Assembly: GCA_017462565.1 (NCBI GenBank)
Contig: JAFTQW010000063.1
Coordinates: 62,001-126,000, forward strand
Length of the DNA stretch: 64,000 nucleotides
From: Ruminococcus sp.
GTDB lineage: Bacteria > Bacillota > Clostridia > Oscillospirales > Ruminococcaceae
Reading direction: 5' to 3'
Positions 45,602-54,226 of the stretch are shown here, in pieces. Every line of letters starts with the position of its first letter. Positions within the stretch are counted from its first letter, which is position 1. The notes under the pieces are model-generated. The model worked only from the letters and a program-made list of their open reading frames with translations. It was not told where the DNA came from and did not search any database. The position numbers were made by a program, and so were the translations under genes.

Positions 45602-45888
45602 ACAGCAGCAGTTTTTGCTTCTATTTGCGTTAATAGGTGAACCTTTTTTCTCTTACTTCTTACCAAAGAGTATTCCCTTTTGGGCATACGCCATAATTAT
45701 TTCAAATTCCCTTTACTGGGATTTGAAATAATTAATTGTGGGTTTCCAAAGGGTGATTCCCCACAGTGTGGGGAAATGTCACGAAGTGACAAAGGGGACG
45801 GGCGACTGTTGGGAGGATTACCCCTTTGGCAGGGGGTAAGGGGGACAGCGTCCCCCTTATCAACGCAAATAGGAGCAAAACTGCTGTT
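45602..45888. repeat. Large modular palindrome R2 between divergent glyS and purB
   Basis: The whole stretch is an inverted repeat. The left arm (45602-45635) and right arm (45857-45888) are complementary over ~30 bp with a few mismatches. Inside are the ATTATTTCAAAT.. hairpin (about 45691-45730), GGTTTCCAAAGGGTG..CCCCTTTGG, CCCCACAGTGTGGGG, TGTCACGAAGTGACA and GGGGGACAGCGTCCCCC. Short open frames cross it on both strands but have no start signals and are artefacts of the palindromes. Confidence 0.8.
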
Positions 45889-45910
45889 ATGAAATAACGT
45901 TTTCATACAA

Positions 45911-45939
45911 TTGACATATTAAGATAAAAATGGTATAAT
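45911..45939 (+). promoter_or_regulatory. Promoter of purB
   Basis: TTGACA (45911-45916), a 17 bp spacer with TGG before the -10, and TATAAT (45934-45939): a perfect extended -10 promoter about 47 bp upstream of the purB ATG. Confidence 0.85.
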
Positions 45940-45985
45940 CATAATGAAATAATGTGCTCTGCGCACGATAAAGGAGATTTTAATA

Positions 45986-47425
45986 ATGAGTAAGAATATC
46001 AACAGCTATGAAAGCCCGTTCTGTACACGTTACGCAAGCGAGGAAATGCAGTATATTTTCTCTGCCGATAAAAAATTCACAACATGGAGAAAGCTCTGGG
46101 TAGCTCTTGCAAGAGCCGAAATGAAGCTCGGTCTTCCCGTTACCGAAGCTCAGGTAAAGCAGCTTGAAGAGCATATAAACGATATCGACTACGAAGTTGC
46201 CGAAGCTCGTGAAAAGGTATGCCGCCACGACGTTATGTCCCACGTTTACGCTTACGGACAGGTTTGCCCGGATGCTGCCGGAATCATTCACCTCGGCGCA
46301 ACCTCCTGCTACGTCGGCGACAACACCGACGTTATCATCATGCGTGACGCCCTTAATGTCGTAAAAAGAAAGCTTGTAAACGTCATGAACAATCTCGCAA
46401 AATTTGCCGATGAATACAAGAATATGCCGTGCCTTGCATACACTCATCTCCAGCCGGCTCAGCTCACTACAGTCGGCAAAAGAGCAACACTCTGGCTCAA
46501 CGAACTCCTTATGGATTTCAACGACCTTGAATACAGAATCTCCACACTCAAGCTCCTCGGTTCCAAGGGAACAACAGGAACTCAGGCTTCGTTTATGGAG
46601 CTTTTCGAGGGCGATACCGACAAAATAAAACAGCTTGAAAAAATGATCGCAGAAGAAATGGGATTCGACAGCGTTGTTCCCGTTTCCGGACAGACTTACT
46701 CACGTAAAATGGATTCTCAGGTTCTTGCGGTTCTCAGCGGAATCGCTCAGTCTTGCAGCAAGTTCTCAAACGATATGAGAATCCTCCAGAGCTTCAAGGA
46801 AATGGAAGAACCCCGTGAAAAAAAGCAGATCGGCTCTTCCGCTATGGCTTACAAGAGAAATCCTATGAGATGCGAGAGAATCACTTCACTTGCAAGATAC
46901 GTCATGATAGACAGCCTTAACCCCGCATTCACAGCCGGAACACAGTGGTTCGAGAGAACTCTCGACGACTCCGCAAACAAGAGAATCTCCGTTGCAGAGG
47001 CTTTCCTCGGAGTTGACGCTATCCTCAATATCATGATGAACGTTACCGACGGTCTTGTCGTATACCCTGAGATCATCCGCAGACGTGTTATGGCGGAGCT
47101 TCCTTTCATGGCAAGTGAAAATATCATGATGGACGCCGTTAAGAAGGGCGGAAACCGTCAGGAGCTTCACGACAGAATAATGGATTACTCAATGATGGCA
47201 GGCGAACAGGTCAAAGTTTACGGCAAGGACAACAACCTTTGCGAGCTTATCGAAGCCGACCCCATGTTCATGGTCACAAAGGAAGAGCTTGACGCCGTTC
47301 TCAAGCCTGAAAACTACACAGGAAGAAGCTCTCAGCAGGTTGACGAATTCCTCAGCGAGTGCATCAATCCTATCCTTGAAGCAAACAAGGACGTTCTCGG
47401 CGAGAATTTCGAGATGAAGAACTAA
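45986..47425 (+). CDS. purB: Adenylosuccinate lyase
   Basis: A 479-residue member of the fumarase/aspartase superfamily. It contains IIHLGATSCYVGDNTD, TRICLAYTHLQPAQ-type residues (CLAYTHLQPAQ) and the signature loop GSSAMAYKRNPMRCER. It cleaves SAICAR in purine synthesis and adenylosuccinate in AMP formation. AAGGAG precedes the ATG. It is expressed from its own strong promoter and followed after 12 bp by a gene for an unknown membrane-anchored protein. Confidence 0.96.
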   Translation: MSKNINSYESPFCTRYASEEMQYIFSADKKFTTWRKLWVALARAEMKLGLPVTEAQVKQLEEHINDIDYEVAEAREKVCRHDVMSHVYAYGQVCPDAAGIIHLGATSCYVGDNTDVIIMRDALNVVKRKLVNVMNNLAKFADEYKNMPCLAYTHLQPAQLTTVGKRATLWLNELLMDFNDLEYRISTLKLLGSKGTTGTQASFMELFEGDTDKIKQLEKMIAEEMGFDSVVPVSGQTYSRKMDSQVLAVLSGIAQSCSKFSNDMRILQSFKEMEEPREKKQIGSSAMAYKRNPMRCERITSLARYVMIDSLNPAFTAGTQWFERTLDDSANKRISVAEAFLGVDAILNIMMNVTDGLVVYPEIIRRRVMAELPFMASENIMMDAVKKGGNRQELHDRIMDYSMMAGEQVKVYGKDNNLCELIEADPMFMVTKEELDAVLKPENYTGRSSQQVDEFLSECINPILEANKDVLGENFEMKN

Positions 47426-47437
47426 GAATAAACTGCT

Positions 47438-48187
47438 ATGAAAAAAGCCATGAAAATCAGTGGGATTATTCTGGGAATAATCCTTATTATTGCTCTTGTG
47501 ATATTTATATTTTGTCCGGGAATTTTCACCTACATCAAGGTAAAGCATAAATATAAGGACATCGACAGAACTATCGGAAAATTTGAAACAGTCGATATTC
47601 CCGATACGTTTAAATCATATGATTTAAACGGCATATCGTTAAAAGCTCCGTATGATTATAAAAAAACTAAAACTTCTCACGGACTGCGTTCTCCTGATGA
47701 AAAGATCACAATTATGATACTCCAGTGGGATATGGCAGAAACTGAGGCTCTTCTGAATGAATACGGTCACGACGTCGATCAGTGGGAACATTACGAATAT
47801 GAAGAATCCGATTACCGAAGCTTTTTCAAAGCCGTTGACGATAAGTATCCTGTAAATTACGACGCAAGCAGCGATATACTGTGGTTTATCAAAGACAGGT
47901 TAAACGCTGAAATGTGTCTGAAGCTGCGTTCAAAGGATAGAAAAGTGTTCCTCGAATTCGCTGACATAAAGGAAAATGCATGGGCTATTGAAAACGCATG
48001 GAAAATGTCCGGCGATGGATTCACCGCTTATGTTTCGGAAGACATATCCGATATGTACAGTGACAGCTTCTGGACTGTGACTATATATCCTGACAGCGGA
48101 GGCAGCGAACATTATTTTGCTGTGATAAAAGGCGCAGGCGAAGAAACATCAAAACAAATTATTTCATCAATGAGGATATCAGAATGA
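47438..48187 (+). CDS. Membrane-anchored protein of unknown function
   Basis: A 249-residue protein. A lysine-rich start (MKKAMK) is followed by one hydrophobic helix (about 5-27, ISGIILGIILIIALVIFIF) and a soluble domain, probably extracytoplasmic. Segments are ISLKAPYDYKKTK, MILQWDMAETEALLNEYG, and FWTVTIYPDSGGSEHYFAVI. It is in the transcript between purB and rimM and overlaps rimM by 4 bp. I do not recognise the family. Confidence 0.75.
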   Translation: MKKAMKISGIILGIILIIALVIFIFCPGIFTYIKVKHKYKDIDRTIGKFETVDIPDTFKSYDLNGISLKAPYDYKKTKTSHGLRSPDEKITIMILQWDMAETEALLNEYGHDVDQWEHYEYEESDYRSFFKAVDDKYPVNYDASSDILWFIKDRLNAEMCLKLRSKDRKVFLEFADIKENAWAIENAWKMSGDGFTAYVSEDISDMYSDSFWTVTIYPDSGGSEHYFAVIKGAGEETSKQIISSMRISE

Positions 48188-48687
48188 AAAAACAATATCT
48201 CGAAGCCGGAAAAATCGTTACAACTCACGGAATAAAGGGCGAAATAAAAATCATGCCCTACACAGACTATCCGGAGCTTCTTTGCGAATTTGACAGGCTC
48301 TTTTTAGGCAAAAATCACGAGGAAATAAACGTCGAGCGTTCCCGTGTTTTCAAAAATATGGTCATTGCAAAGCTGGAGGGATACGATACTCCCGAAGCCG
48401 CCGAAAAGCTCCGCAATAAAATCCTGTATATGCACCGTGACGACCTCGAACTTGACGAGGACACCTACTTCATTCAGGATTTAATAGGAATCGAGGTCTC
48501 CGACGCCGATTCGGGATTTGTCTACGGAAAAATCACTGATGTTATGCAGACCGGAGCTAACGATGTATACGTCATTCAGGGAAAAGACAGGGAATACCTC
48601 GTTCCGGCAATACCAGAAGTTGTTATCACTACCGATATCGACGAAAATACCATGACTATCCGCCCGCTGGAGGGACTTTTTGAATGA
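48184..48687 (+). CDS. rimM: Ribosome maturation factor RimM
   Basis: A 167-residue protein. The N-terminal RimM domain has AGKIVTTHGIKGEIKI and a C-terminal PRC-barrel contains DLIGIEVSDADSGFVYGKI and YLVPAIPEVV. It assists 30S head assembly through S19. It overlaps the upstream unknown gene and trmD by 4 bp each (ATGA), the usual rimM-trmD coupling. Confidence 0.95.
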   Translation: MKKQYLEAGKIVTTHGIKGEIKIMPYTDYPELLCEFDRLFLGKNHEEINVERSRVFKNMVIAKLEGYDTPEAAEKLRNKILYMHRDDLELDEDTYFIQDLIGIEVSDADSGFVYGKITDVMQTGANDVYVIQGKDREYLVPAIPEVVITTDIDENTMTIRPLEGLFE

Positions 48688-49385
48688 AAATAGAAATCAT
48701 GACTCTCTTCCCCGAAATGTGCGAAGCCGTACTCGGCGAAAGCATTGTCGGAAGAGCCAGAAAGGCTGGAAAAATCGAGCTTAACTGCCGTCAGATACGG
48801 GAATATACTCAGGATAAACACCGGCGTGTTGACGATACTCCTTACGGCGGAGGCATGGGAATGGTCATGCAGTGCGAGCCGATATACAACTGCTACAAGG
48901 CTGTTTGTGACGAAATGGGAGCGAAGCCGCATACTATATATATGTCGCCGAAAGGAAAAATTTTCGATCAGCAAAAAGCGGCCGAACTTGCCGGAATGGA
49001 AAATATCCTCATAATCTGCGGTCATTACGAAGGCGTGGATCAGCGTATTATCGATAAAATTGTGGACGAGGAAATTTCTATCGGCGACTATGTTCTGACA
49101 GGCGGAGAAATCCCTGCAATGGCTGTTGCAGACGCCGTTGCAAGAATGTGTCCGGGAGTTTTATCCGATGAGCTTTGCTTCACGGACGAAAGCATTTACA
49201 GCGGTCTGCTTGAATATCCGCAGTATACACGTCCCGAGGTATGGGAGGGTATGGCTGTTCCGCCGGTGCTTTTAACAGGTCATCACAAAAATATCGAAAA
49301 ATGGCGGCATGAACAAAGCCTTGAAATAACCGCAGAACGCAGACCCGATCTTCTGGAAAAATACGGAAATAAGGAACTTTTTTAA
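48684..49385 (+). CDS. trmD: tRNA (guanine(37)-N1)-methyltransferase TrmD
   Basis: A 233-residue SPOUT methyltransferase. It has MKIEIMTLFPEM, the knot motifs IICGHYEGVDQRIID and IGDYVLTGGEIPAM, and the C-terminal RPDLLEKY segment. It makes m1G37 to prevent frameshifting. It overlaps rimM by 4 bp. No clear terminator hairpin follows; the next ~320 bp is an AT-rich region with the HPr promoter and no gene. Confidence 0.97.
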   Translation: MKIEIMTLFPEMCEAVLGESIVGRARKAGKIELNCRQIREYTQDKHRRVDDTPYGGGMGMVMQCEPIYNCYKAVCDEMGAKPHTIYMSPKGKIFDQQKAAELAGMENILIICGHYEGVDQRIIDKIVDEEISIGDYVLTGGEIPAMAVADAVARMCPGVLSDELCFTDESIYSGLLEYPQYTRPEVWEGMAVPPVLLTGHHKNIEKWRHEQSLEITAERRPDLLEKYGNKELF

Positions 49386-49603
49386 GATCTATCCTGCTGC
49401 CTTTATACTTTAAGTATACATCGTGTTATAATTTCCACTTAGACGAATTCAACATATTATAACAAAGATTATTATATATTTTCAACAATTACTATCAACA
49501 TTGTTTTGTAGTGATAATTAACAAGCAAATAAGTTTTTTTTAGCCGGGATTTAATCTAAATGTAGAATTTATTCAAATACAGGGATTTGTAGCAAAAAAT
49601 CCA

Positions 49604-49632
49604 TTGACTATACAAAAATTTGAATGTATAAT
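49604..49632 (+). promoter_or_regulatory. Promoter of the HPr gene
   Basis: TTGACT (49604-49609), a 17 bp spacer and TATAAT (49627-49632), about 75 bp upstream of the ATG. The 49386-49603 stretch before it is AT-rich, with nothing else recognisable. Confidence 0.8.
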
Positions 49633-49706
49633 GAGTACAGCAATTGAAATAAATTTGCAGCTTGACAGTAAGCTTGTCAAGATTACAGAGAATAGGAGAG
49701 TTGTAT

Positions 49707-49979
49707 ATGTTTGTAAGAGAAGTAATGGTTAAGAATCAGGTTGGACTTCATGCAAGACCTGCAACCTTCTTTATTCAGAAGGCTAATGAATTCAAATCAT
49801 CTATCTGGATTGAAAAAGAAGAACGCAGAGTGAATGCAAAGAGCTTACTTGGTATTCTTTCACTCGGTATTGTAGGCGGAACAAACGTTAAGGTTATCGC
49901 TGACGGTGCTGACGAAAAGGCTGCTGTAGACGCACTTATCGAACTTGTAGACAGCGGTTTCAGTGAAGAAAGCAGATAA
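49707..49979 (+). CDS. ptsH: Phosphocarrier protein HPr
   Basis: A 90-residue protein. The phosphorylation site His15 is in VGLHARPAT, and the regulatory Ser46 in NAKSLLGILSLG falls at exactly the Firmicutes HPr kinase site. It carries phosphate from enzyme I in the PTS; as HPr-Ser-P it can act with CcpA in catabolite repression. The ATG at 49707 is chosen (AGGAG about 8 bp upstream) over a longer frame from 49662. No ptsI or EII gene is adjacent. It could alternatively be a Crh-type paralog, but His15 argues for HPr. Confidence 0.93.
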   Translation: MFVREVMVKNQVGLHARPATFFIQKANEFKSSIWIEKEERRVNAKSLLGILSLGIVGGTNVKVIADGADEKAAVDALIELVDSGFSEESR

Positions 49980-49998
49980 TTTTACTTAAAAGCAGTTG

Positions 49999-50040
49999 GG
50001 GCGTTACTTTAATGGTAACGCCCGATTTTGTTTTATTCTA
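49999..50040 (+). terminator. Terminator after HPr
   Basis: GGGCGTTAC (49999-50007) / GTAACGCCC (50015-50023) with a T-rich tail. It also lies just past the convergent spoIVB stop. Confidence 0.85.
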
Positions 50041-50050
50041 TTTTATTCGG

Positions 50051-51280
50051 CTATCCCTCAAAATATTCCGCCATGTTTTCGGCAAATATAGCATAACCCC
50101 GTGTCGGATCGGCTACAAATACATGAGTTACCGCTCCGATAAGCTTTCCGTTCTGTATCACAGGACTTCCGCTCATGCCCTGAATTATGCCTCCGGCAGC
50201 ATCAATAAGACGCTTATCCGTTATGCGTATCACCATATTTCTGGAATCATCGTCGCTGTTGAAATCAACGCTTTCTATCTCGATCGAGTATTTTTCAGGA
50301 GTACAGCCGGAAACCGTCGTATAAATTTCAGCTTTTCCCGTCGTTATTTCCTGACGATAACCCATTGTGAATTCCTCGGCGTTTTCACACAGCTCCTCAA
50401 CAGCCTCGTCCGTAAGATTACCGTAAATTCCGCAGCCGTTGTTCCGGTTAAGAGTACCGTATGCCCCGCCTTTTCTGAAGCATCCACGCAGCTCTCCGGG
50501 AATTCCTTTTTCACCTTTTTTGGCTTCGATTATTTCAACGGGTACAGCTTCTCCGCTGTATAAAGGCACCAGCTCTCCGGTATCAGCATCGCAGATGGGA
50601 TGTCCAAGACCGGCAAATTCTCCGGTTTTTTTGTTGATAAATGTCATCGTTCCGATTCCTGCTACACTGTCACGAACCCACATTCCCCCACGCCAAATAT
50701 TGGTCTTTTGGGAGAAAACAGGTTCAAGAACTGCCGTGAACTCACTGCCGTCTCTTTCGGCAGTAATCTTTATGCCTTTTCCATCGCTTTCAGCTATTAT
50801 CTCCTGAAGCCTGCCGTTGGACACTATCGGCTCTTCGTTAACGGCTTTTATAACATCGCCGACCTGTATTCCCGCATTTTCAGCAGGACATATAGTACGT
50901 CCGCTTTCATCAAGAACAGCCCCGAGCTCTGTGACCATAACGCCGTCCATAAGAAGCTTTATCCCGAACGGATTTCCGCCAACGACAAAAACAGGCGCTT
51001 CCGCTTCACGAACCTGAACGTTTTTAACAGGAATTGCTCCGAAAAGCGAAAGCGTAACCTGATCCGAATGCGGAAACACACTCGCCGTCTGAACGGCGGA
51101 ATCCGCATCAGCCAAACAGCTTATTTCCGGATATTCGGCAATTCTAAGCTCTGCCGACGGTTCTTTTGTTATAACCGCAGGAAGCTTTGACGAATAATAT
51201 CCCGCCGCTGAGAATAAACAAACAAATGCAGCAGATAATACTGCCGCAGTTGACTTGATAATTTTTCTTTTCAAACGCAT
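50051..51280 (-). CDS. spoIVB: SpoIVB-type serine peptidase (S55)
   Basis: A 409-residue protein. A basic N-terminus and one signal-anchor helix (about 6-30) are followed by a PDZ domain (about 110-185: NPFGIKLLMDGVMVTEL, NAGIQVGDVIKAVNEEPI) and an S55 peptidase domain with catalytic Ser in GMSGSPVIQNGKLIGAVTHV. In sporulating Firmicutes SpoIVB is made in the forespore and cleaves SpoIVFA to activate sigma-K. The ATG at 51280 (AAAGGA 8 bp upstream) is preferred over one at 51379. It is not next to spo0A as in Bacillus. It suggests, but does not prove, sporulation. Confidence 0.92.
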   Translation of the reverse strand: MRLKRKIIKSTAAVLSAAFVCLFSAAGYYSSKLPAVITKEPSAELRIAEYPEISCLADADSAVQTASVFPHSDQVTLSLFGAIPVKNVQVREAEAPVFVVGGNPFGIKLLMDGVMVTELGAVLDESGRTICPAENAGIQVGDVIKAVNEEPIVSNGRLQEIIAESDGKGIKITAERDGSEFTAVLEPVFSQKTNIWRGGMWVRDSVAGIGTMTFINKKTGEFAGLGHPICDADTGELVPLYSGEAVPVEIIEAKKGEKGIPGELRGCFRKGGAYGTLNRNNGCGIYGNLTDEAVEELCENAEEFTMGYRQEITTGKAEIYTTVSGCTPEKYSIEIESVDFNSDDDSRNMVIRITDKRLIDAAGGIIQGMSGSPVIQNGKLIGAVTHVFVADPTRGYAIFAENMAEYFEG

Positions 51281-51381
51281 TTTATAATTCCTTTCTCTGG
51301 AATGAGGGATTTTCCCCTCTGATTTATTATACATCAATGCATGAACTTTATTATTGAAAATATGTACCGCTGATTCCATAC

Positions 51382-51539
51382 ATACTAAATGCTATTACAA
51401 ATCACGCATATCTGTCGGCAAATTCTGCACATAACTGCGTTGTCGTCGTCACCATACGACAGTATGCTTTCCTCCTCCGCCTTGCTATATGCAGAATTTG
51501 CCCGGCAGCTATTGCGCAATTTGCAATAGCGTTTAGTAT
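51382..51539. repeat. Palindromic element, family 1 copy C
   Basis: A 158 bp element. Its 21 bp terminal inverted repeats (51382-51402 / 51519-51539) match at 19 positions. Its core shares CACGCAT, CGGCAAATT, CTGCGTTG, and the apical hairpin CATAC-GACA-GTATG (51453-51466) plus CGCCTTG with copies A and B. A second internal inverted repeat (GCAAATTCTGCACATA / TATGCAGAATTTGC) forms the middle stem. It sits between the divergent spoIVB and the membrane gene at 51571. Confidence 0.8.
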
Positions 51540-51570
51540 AAAACAGCGGTATTGTTGGGAGTTTATACTT

Positions 51571-52104
51571 ATGAAAAATAAAAAACAGAAATTTTCAAAA
51601 CAAAAACCTTCAATGACCGCCGCTAAAATAATTCTTATCGTTTTAACGGCTGTTTATCCAATTTTCATGGTCATGATGACCGGCGCCGGTCTTATAAGCA
51701 ACCGCAGCAGCTACGGTGCGGTGATAGCAGGATACGGCGAAAAGCTCATTATTTCCGGTACTCTTATGACCGCCGCTGCCATTCTTTGTCTTTTCCGGAA
51801 GAGCATTCCAAATCTTATTGCGCCCTTTCTTTCGTCGGCAGGTTTCGCTTTATGCATGACCATGACTTATCGTCTTATCAGACACGCCGAATCTGCCGGA
51901 TGGACTGGAGTAGGCAAATATGAAAATCTTCCCGTAAGCGATATGTACAGAGAAAGACTCATTCCCGCAGCTGCGCCTTTCCTGCTGACGCTTGCGATTG
52001 CAATCATTCAATTTTTCTCTTATGACGCCTGCGAGGAAAGACGTATACGGAAAAAGCTCAAAAGAGACAAGGAAAACGCTCCCGCTCCTCCTATTATTGA
52101 TTAA
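51571..52104 (+). CDS. Small polytopic membrane protein, unknown
   Basis: A 177-residue protein with a lysine-rich N-terminus and about four hydrophobic spans (about 18-42, 55-75, 82-102 and 133-150), then a charged cytoplasmic tail (ERRIRKKLKRDKE). No motif is recognised. GGGAG lies upstream of the ATG, just past element C. The 285 bp downstream to the esterase gene is AT-rich with no further gene; short inverted pieces near 52190-52240 are too weak to call. Confidence 0.7.
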   Translation: MKNKKQKFSKQKPSMTAAKIILIVLTAVYPIFMVMMTGAGLISNRSSYGAVIAGYGEKLIISGTLMTAAAILCLFRKSIPNLIAPFLSSAGFALCMTMTYRLIRHAESAGWTGVGKYENLPVSDMYRERLIPAAAPFLLTLAIAIIQFFSYDACEERRIRKKLKRDKENAPAPPIID

Positions 52105-52389
52105 AAACACTCTCCCAGTAATATTGTGAGCTGATTCTGCATATTTTATGCGAAATTCTTTTCAACAGACTAAATATTTTTGAAAAAGGTTGTACAGCAA
52201 TATCCGGATATATAAAAATTGTATATCTGGTACAATGAATGTTCTTGTTAATTTTAGATAAATTTTACAATATATAATTGTAACAAATTACAAATTGCTT
52301 TTTTATCTCGTCTTTTCAGTACTTTAAAATCACTTATATATGAAAACACACTGCTATGTGTTTAATACTCAAGAAAAGGATGATAAAAA

Positions 52390-53955
52390 ATGAAAAAACT
52401 AACCGCAATTTGTATGTCTCTTGTATTTCTGCTGTCCGCAGTCTCCTGCGAATTAAAAAATCAGAGCAGCACACGGGAAAGCTCGTATGAATCTGCAAAT
52501 ATTGAAACAGATTCAGCGGTAAAGCTTACAAACCATATGACGGAGAAAGAACTACAGAACGTCAGCGTCGGCGAACTTACAGTATTTGACCATGAACAGA
52601 TAAAAATCCCCGAAGAAGGTGTCTGGCTCGAGATATGGACTCCGGAACAGCAGAAAGACTACTGGTCGCATTATATTGAAAATCACCCCAATGATACATA
52701 CATTACAGAAGAAGAAATACAGGAGATTATCGATTCAATAGACGAAAATTATGACGGTATGATAAATTCTGCTTTTGTTGACGGACATATGCTATGTTCG
52801 TCTCTGCCATCTTCCAATTATGACGGCGGAGAAATTACATATTTTCAATCAGATTGCATTTATAGAACAGATGACAGCGGATATCATATTTTAGACAAAA
52901 ACGGTAACGAAATTACTCAGGAAGAAGCTGACAAATTAGGTTATGAGGTTAAATTGAATAATTTTGATGAAGTTAAGACGAAAATCCATAAAGATATAGA
53001 GGATATGGTAAATTTCGGAACAATAAAACAAAACGAAGTAGAGAATGAATATGAGCGGACTATTCGTGCATGGGAAGCAATTATAAATAAAAGTTATGTC
53101 GAACTTGAATATGGCACAACAGAAAAATATTTGTATCAAGACTGTGTGTGGGAGATAGATCATGACGCAACAAAAGAAATAGCTGATTTTGTAAATGAAA
53201 TATCAATTTACGACGAGGAACTCGATACCAACTTCATAGTACACGTTACTCTGCCGCCCGATTTTGATCCCGAAAAAACATATCCGGCTTTTGTGCTGAC
53301 AGACGGAGTGTGGCGTTTCGGAAATCATCCGGCGCTCAGAAAGGAAATGGAAAACGGAAACGCAGGCGACGCATTGCTTGTAAGCATCGGCTATGATTAT
53401 TCAATGAACGGCATGGACGATACAAACAGAAAGAAATATTTCTGTGAAAAAGAAAAGGAATTTCTTGATTTCATAACAGATAATCTTATGCCTTACCTTG
53501 GTGAGCAGTACAATGTGGATTTCAGCAATTCCACGCTGTACGGGCATTCGCTTGGCGGAACCTTTGCTCACTATGCCGTTTTTAATTCCGATAAATACGA
53601 AAATCAGCCCTTCGGCAATTATATTATCGGAAGTCCTGCATTCTGGTCGCCGGGATTTCTGCCATACGCAGACCTGTCGGAAGTCAAGTCGGAATACGGC
53701 TATTTTGACAGAAACGATACTCTTGACAAACGCATATTTATCTGCGCCGGAGCTGATGAAGATCCCGTTTATGAAGAATATTACGGCGATAACGATTCTA
53801 CCTTAAAGGGAGTTGAAAATCTGACAAAGCGCCTTGAATCCTATGGCTTTACGAATTTTGAATGCAAATTATATCCCGATTCCGGACACTACGAGTTTAT
53901 TCCGGAAATGCTTAACGAAGTTTTGGCGAAGTTCTGTCCAACGGATAAAAATTAA
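52390..53955 (+). CDS. Lipoprotein with C-terminal esterase (alpha/beta-hydrolase) domain
   Basis: A 521-residue exported protein. The signal peptide ends in lipobox LSAVSC (Cys20-21 region). A Ser/Thr-rich linker and a 200-residue acidic N-terminal region without recognised homology follow. The C-terminal half (about 275-521) is an esterase D/enterochelin esterase-like hydrolase: VHVTLPPDFDPEKTYP, nucleophile elbow YGHSLGGTFAHY, and a C-terminal SGHYEFIPEM with the probable catalytic His. Such domains include feruloyl and acetyl-xylan esterases; the substrate is unknown. AAGGA precedes the ATG. The stop codon touches element E. Confidence 0.85.
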   Translation: MKKLTAICMSLVFLLSAVSCELKNQSSTRESSYESANIETDSAVKLTNHMTEKELQNVSVGELTVFDHEQIKIPEEGVWLEIWTPEQQKDYWSHYIENHPNDTYITEEEIQEIIDSIDENYDGMINSAFVDGHMLCSSLPSSNYDGGEITYFQSDCIYRTDDSGYHILDKNGNEITQEEADKLGYEVKLNNFDEVKTKIHKDIEDMVNFGTIKQNEVENEYERTIRAWEAIINKSYVELEYGTTEKYLYQDCVWEIDHDATKEIADFVNEISIYDEELDTNFIVHVTLPPDFDPEKTYPAFVLTDGVWRFGNHPALRKEMENGNAGDALLVSIGYDYSMNGMDDTNRKKYFCEKEKEFLDFITDNLMPYLGEQYNVDFSNSTLYGHSLGGTFAHYAVFNSDKYENQPFGNYIIGSPAFWSPGFLPYADLSEVKSEYGYFDRNDTLDKRIFICAGADEDPVYEEYYGDNDSTLKGVENLTKRLESYGFTNFECKLYPDSGHYEFIPEMLNEVLAKFCPTDKN

Positions 53956-54117
53956 GGAAGCACTGATTAAATCCAGTGCGCAGATTGCGCCGTCAGATTG
54001 TATAGAAATGACGCAGGCAGGCTGACGCCTGCCAAGGAATTTCTGTGCAAGATGACGGAAAATATGCAAGCAAGATGCGTGCTTAGCCGTCATGCGTGAT
54101 TTAATCAGTAATTCCTT
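53954..54117. repeat. Palindromic element, family 2 copy E
   Basis: A 164 bp element. Its 20 bp terminal inverted repeats (53954-53973 / 54098-54117) match at 18 positions. The apical stem is GGCAGGC-TGAC-GCCTGCC (54016-54033), again 7 bp with a 4 nt loop like copy D but different in sequence. The core agrees with the minus strand of copy D. It begins in the esterase stop codon. Confidence 0.8.
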
Positions 54118-54118
54118 A

Positions 54119-54155
54119 AGAATCTGTCCGCATAATTTCTATGTGAACACACTGT
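54119..54155. repeat. Possible truncated end of a family 1 element
   Basis: AATCTGTCCGCATAATTTCTATGTGAACACACT resembles, with gaps, the right end of copy B (AAATCCGCACATT..TTTTATGTGAACACGCT). No matching left arm was seen, so this would be a remnant. Confidence 0.4.
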
Positions 54156-54191
54156 CATAATTTAAATTTATGAAAAATTTTTCAAAAACCC

Positions 54192-54220
54192 TTGACAAAT
54201 GCGAAAACACACTGTATAAT
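54192..54220 (+). promoter_or_regulatory. Promoter of the leuA T-box transcript
   Basis: TTGACA (54192-54197), a 17 bp spacer and TATAAT (54215-54220): a consensus sigma-A promoter. Confidence 0.85.
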
Positions 54221-54226
54221 GTAATT

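Noticed and set aside
45680-45906. Open frames of ~70 codons on both strands in the glyS-purB gap
   Set aside because: They consist of palindromic repeat modules; similar peptides appear at 25681-25938 and 41193-41430 for the same reason.
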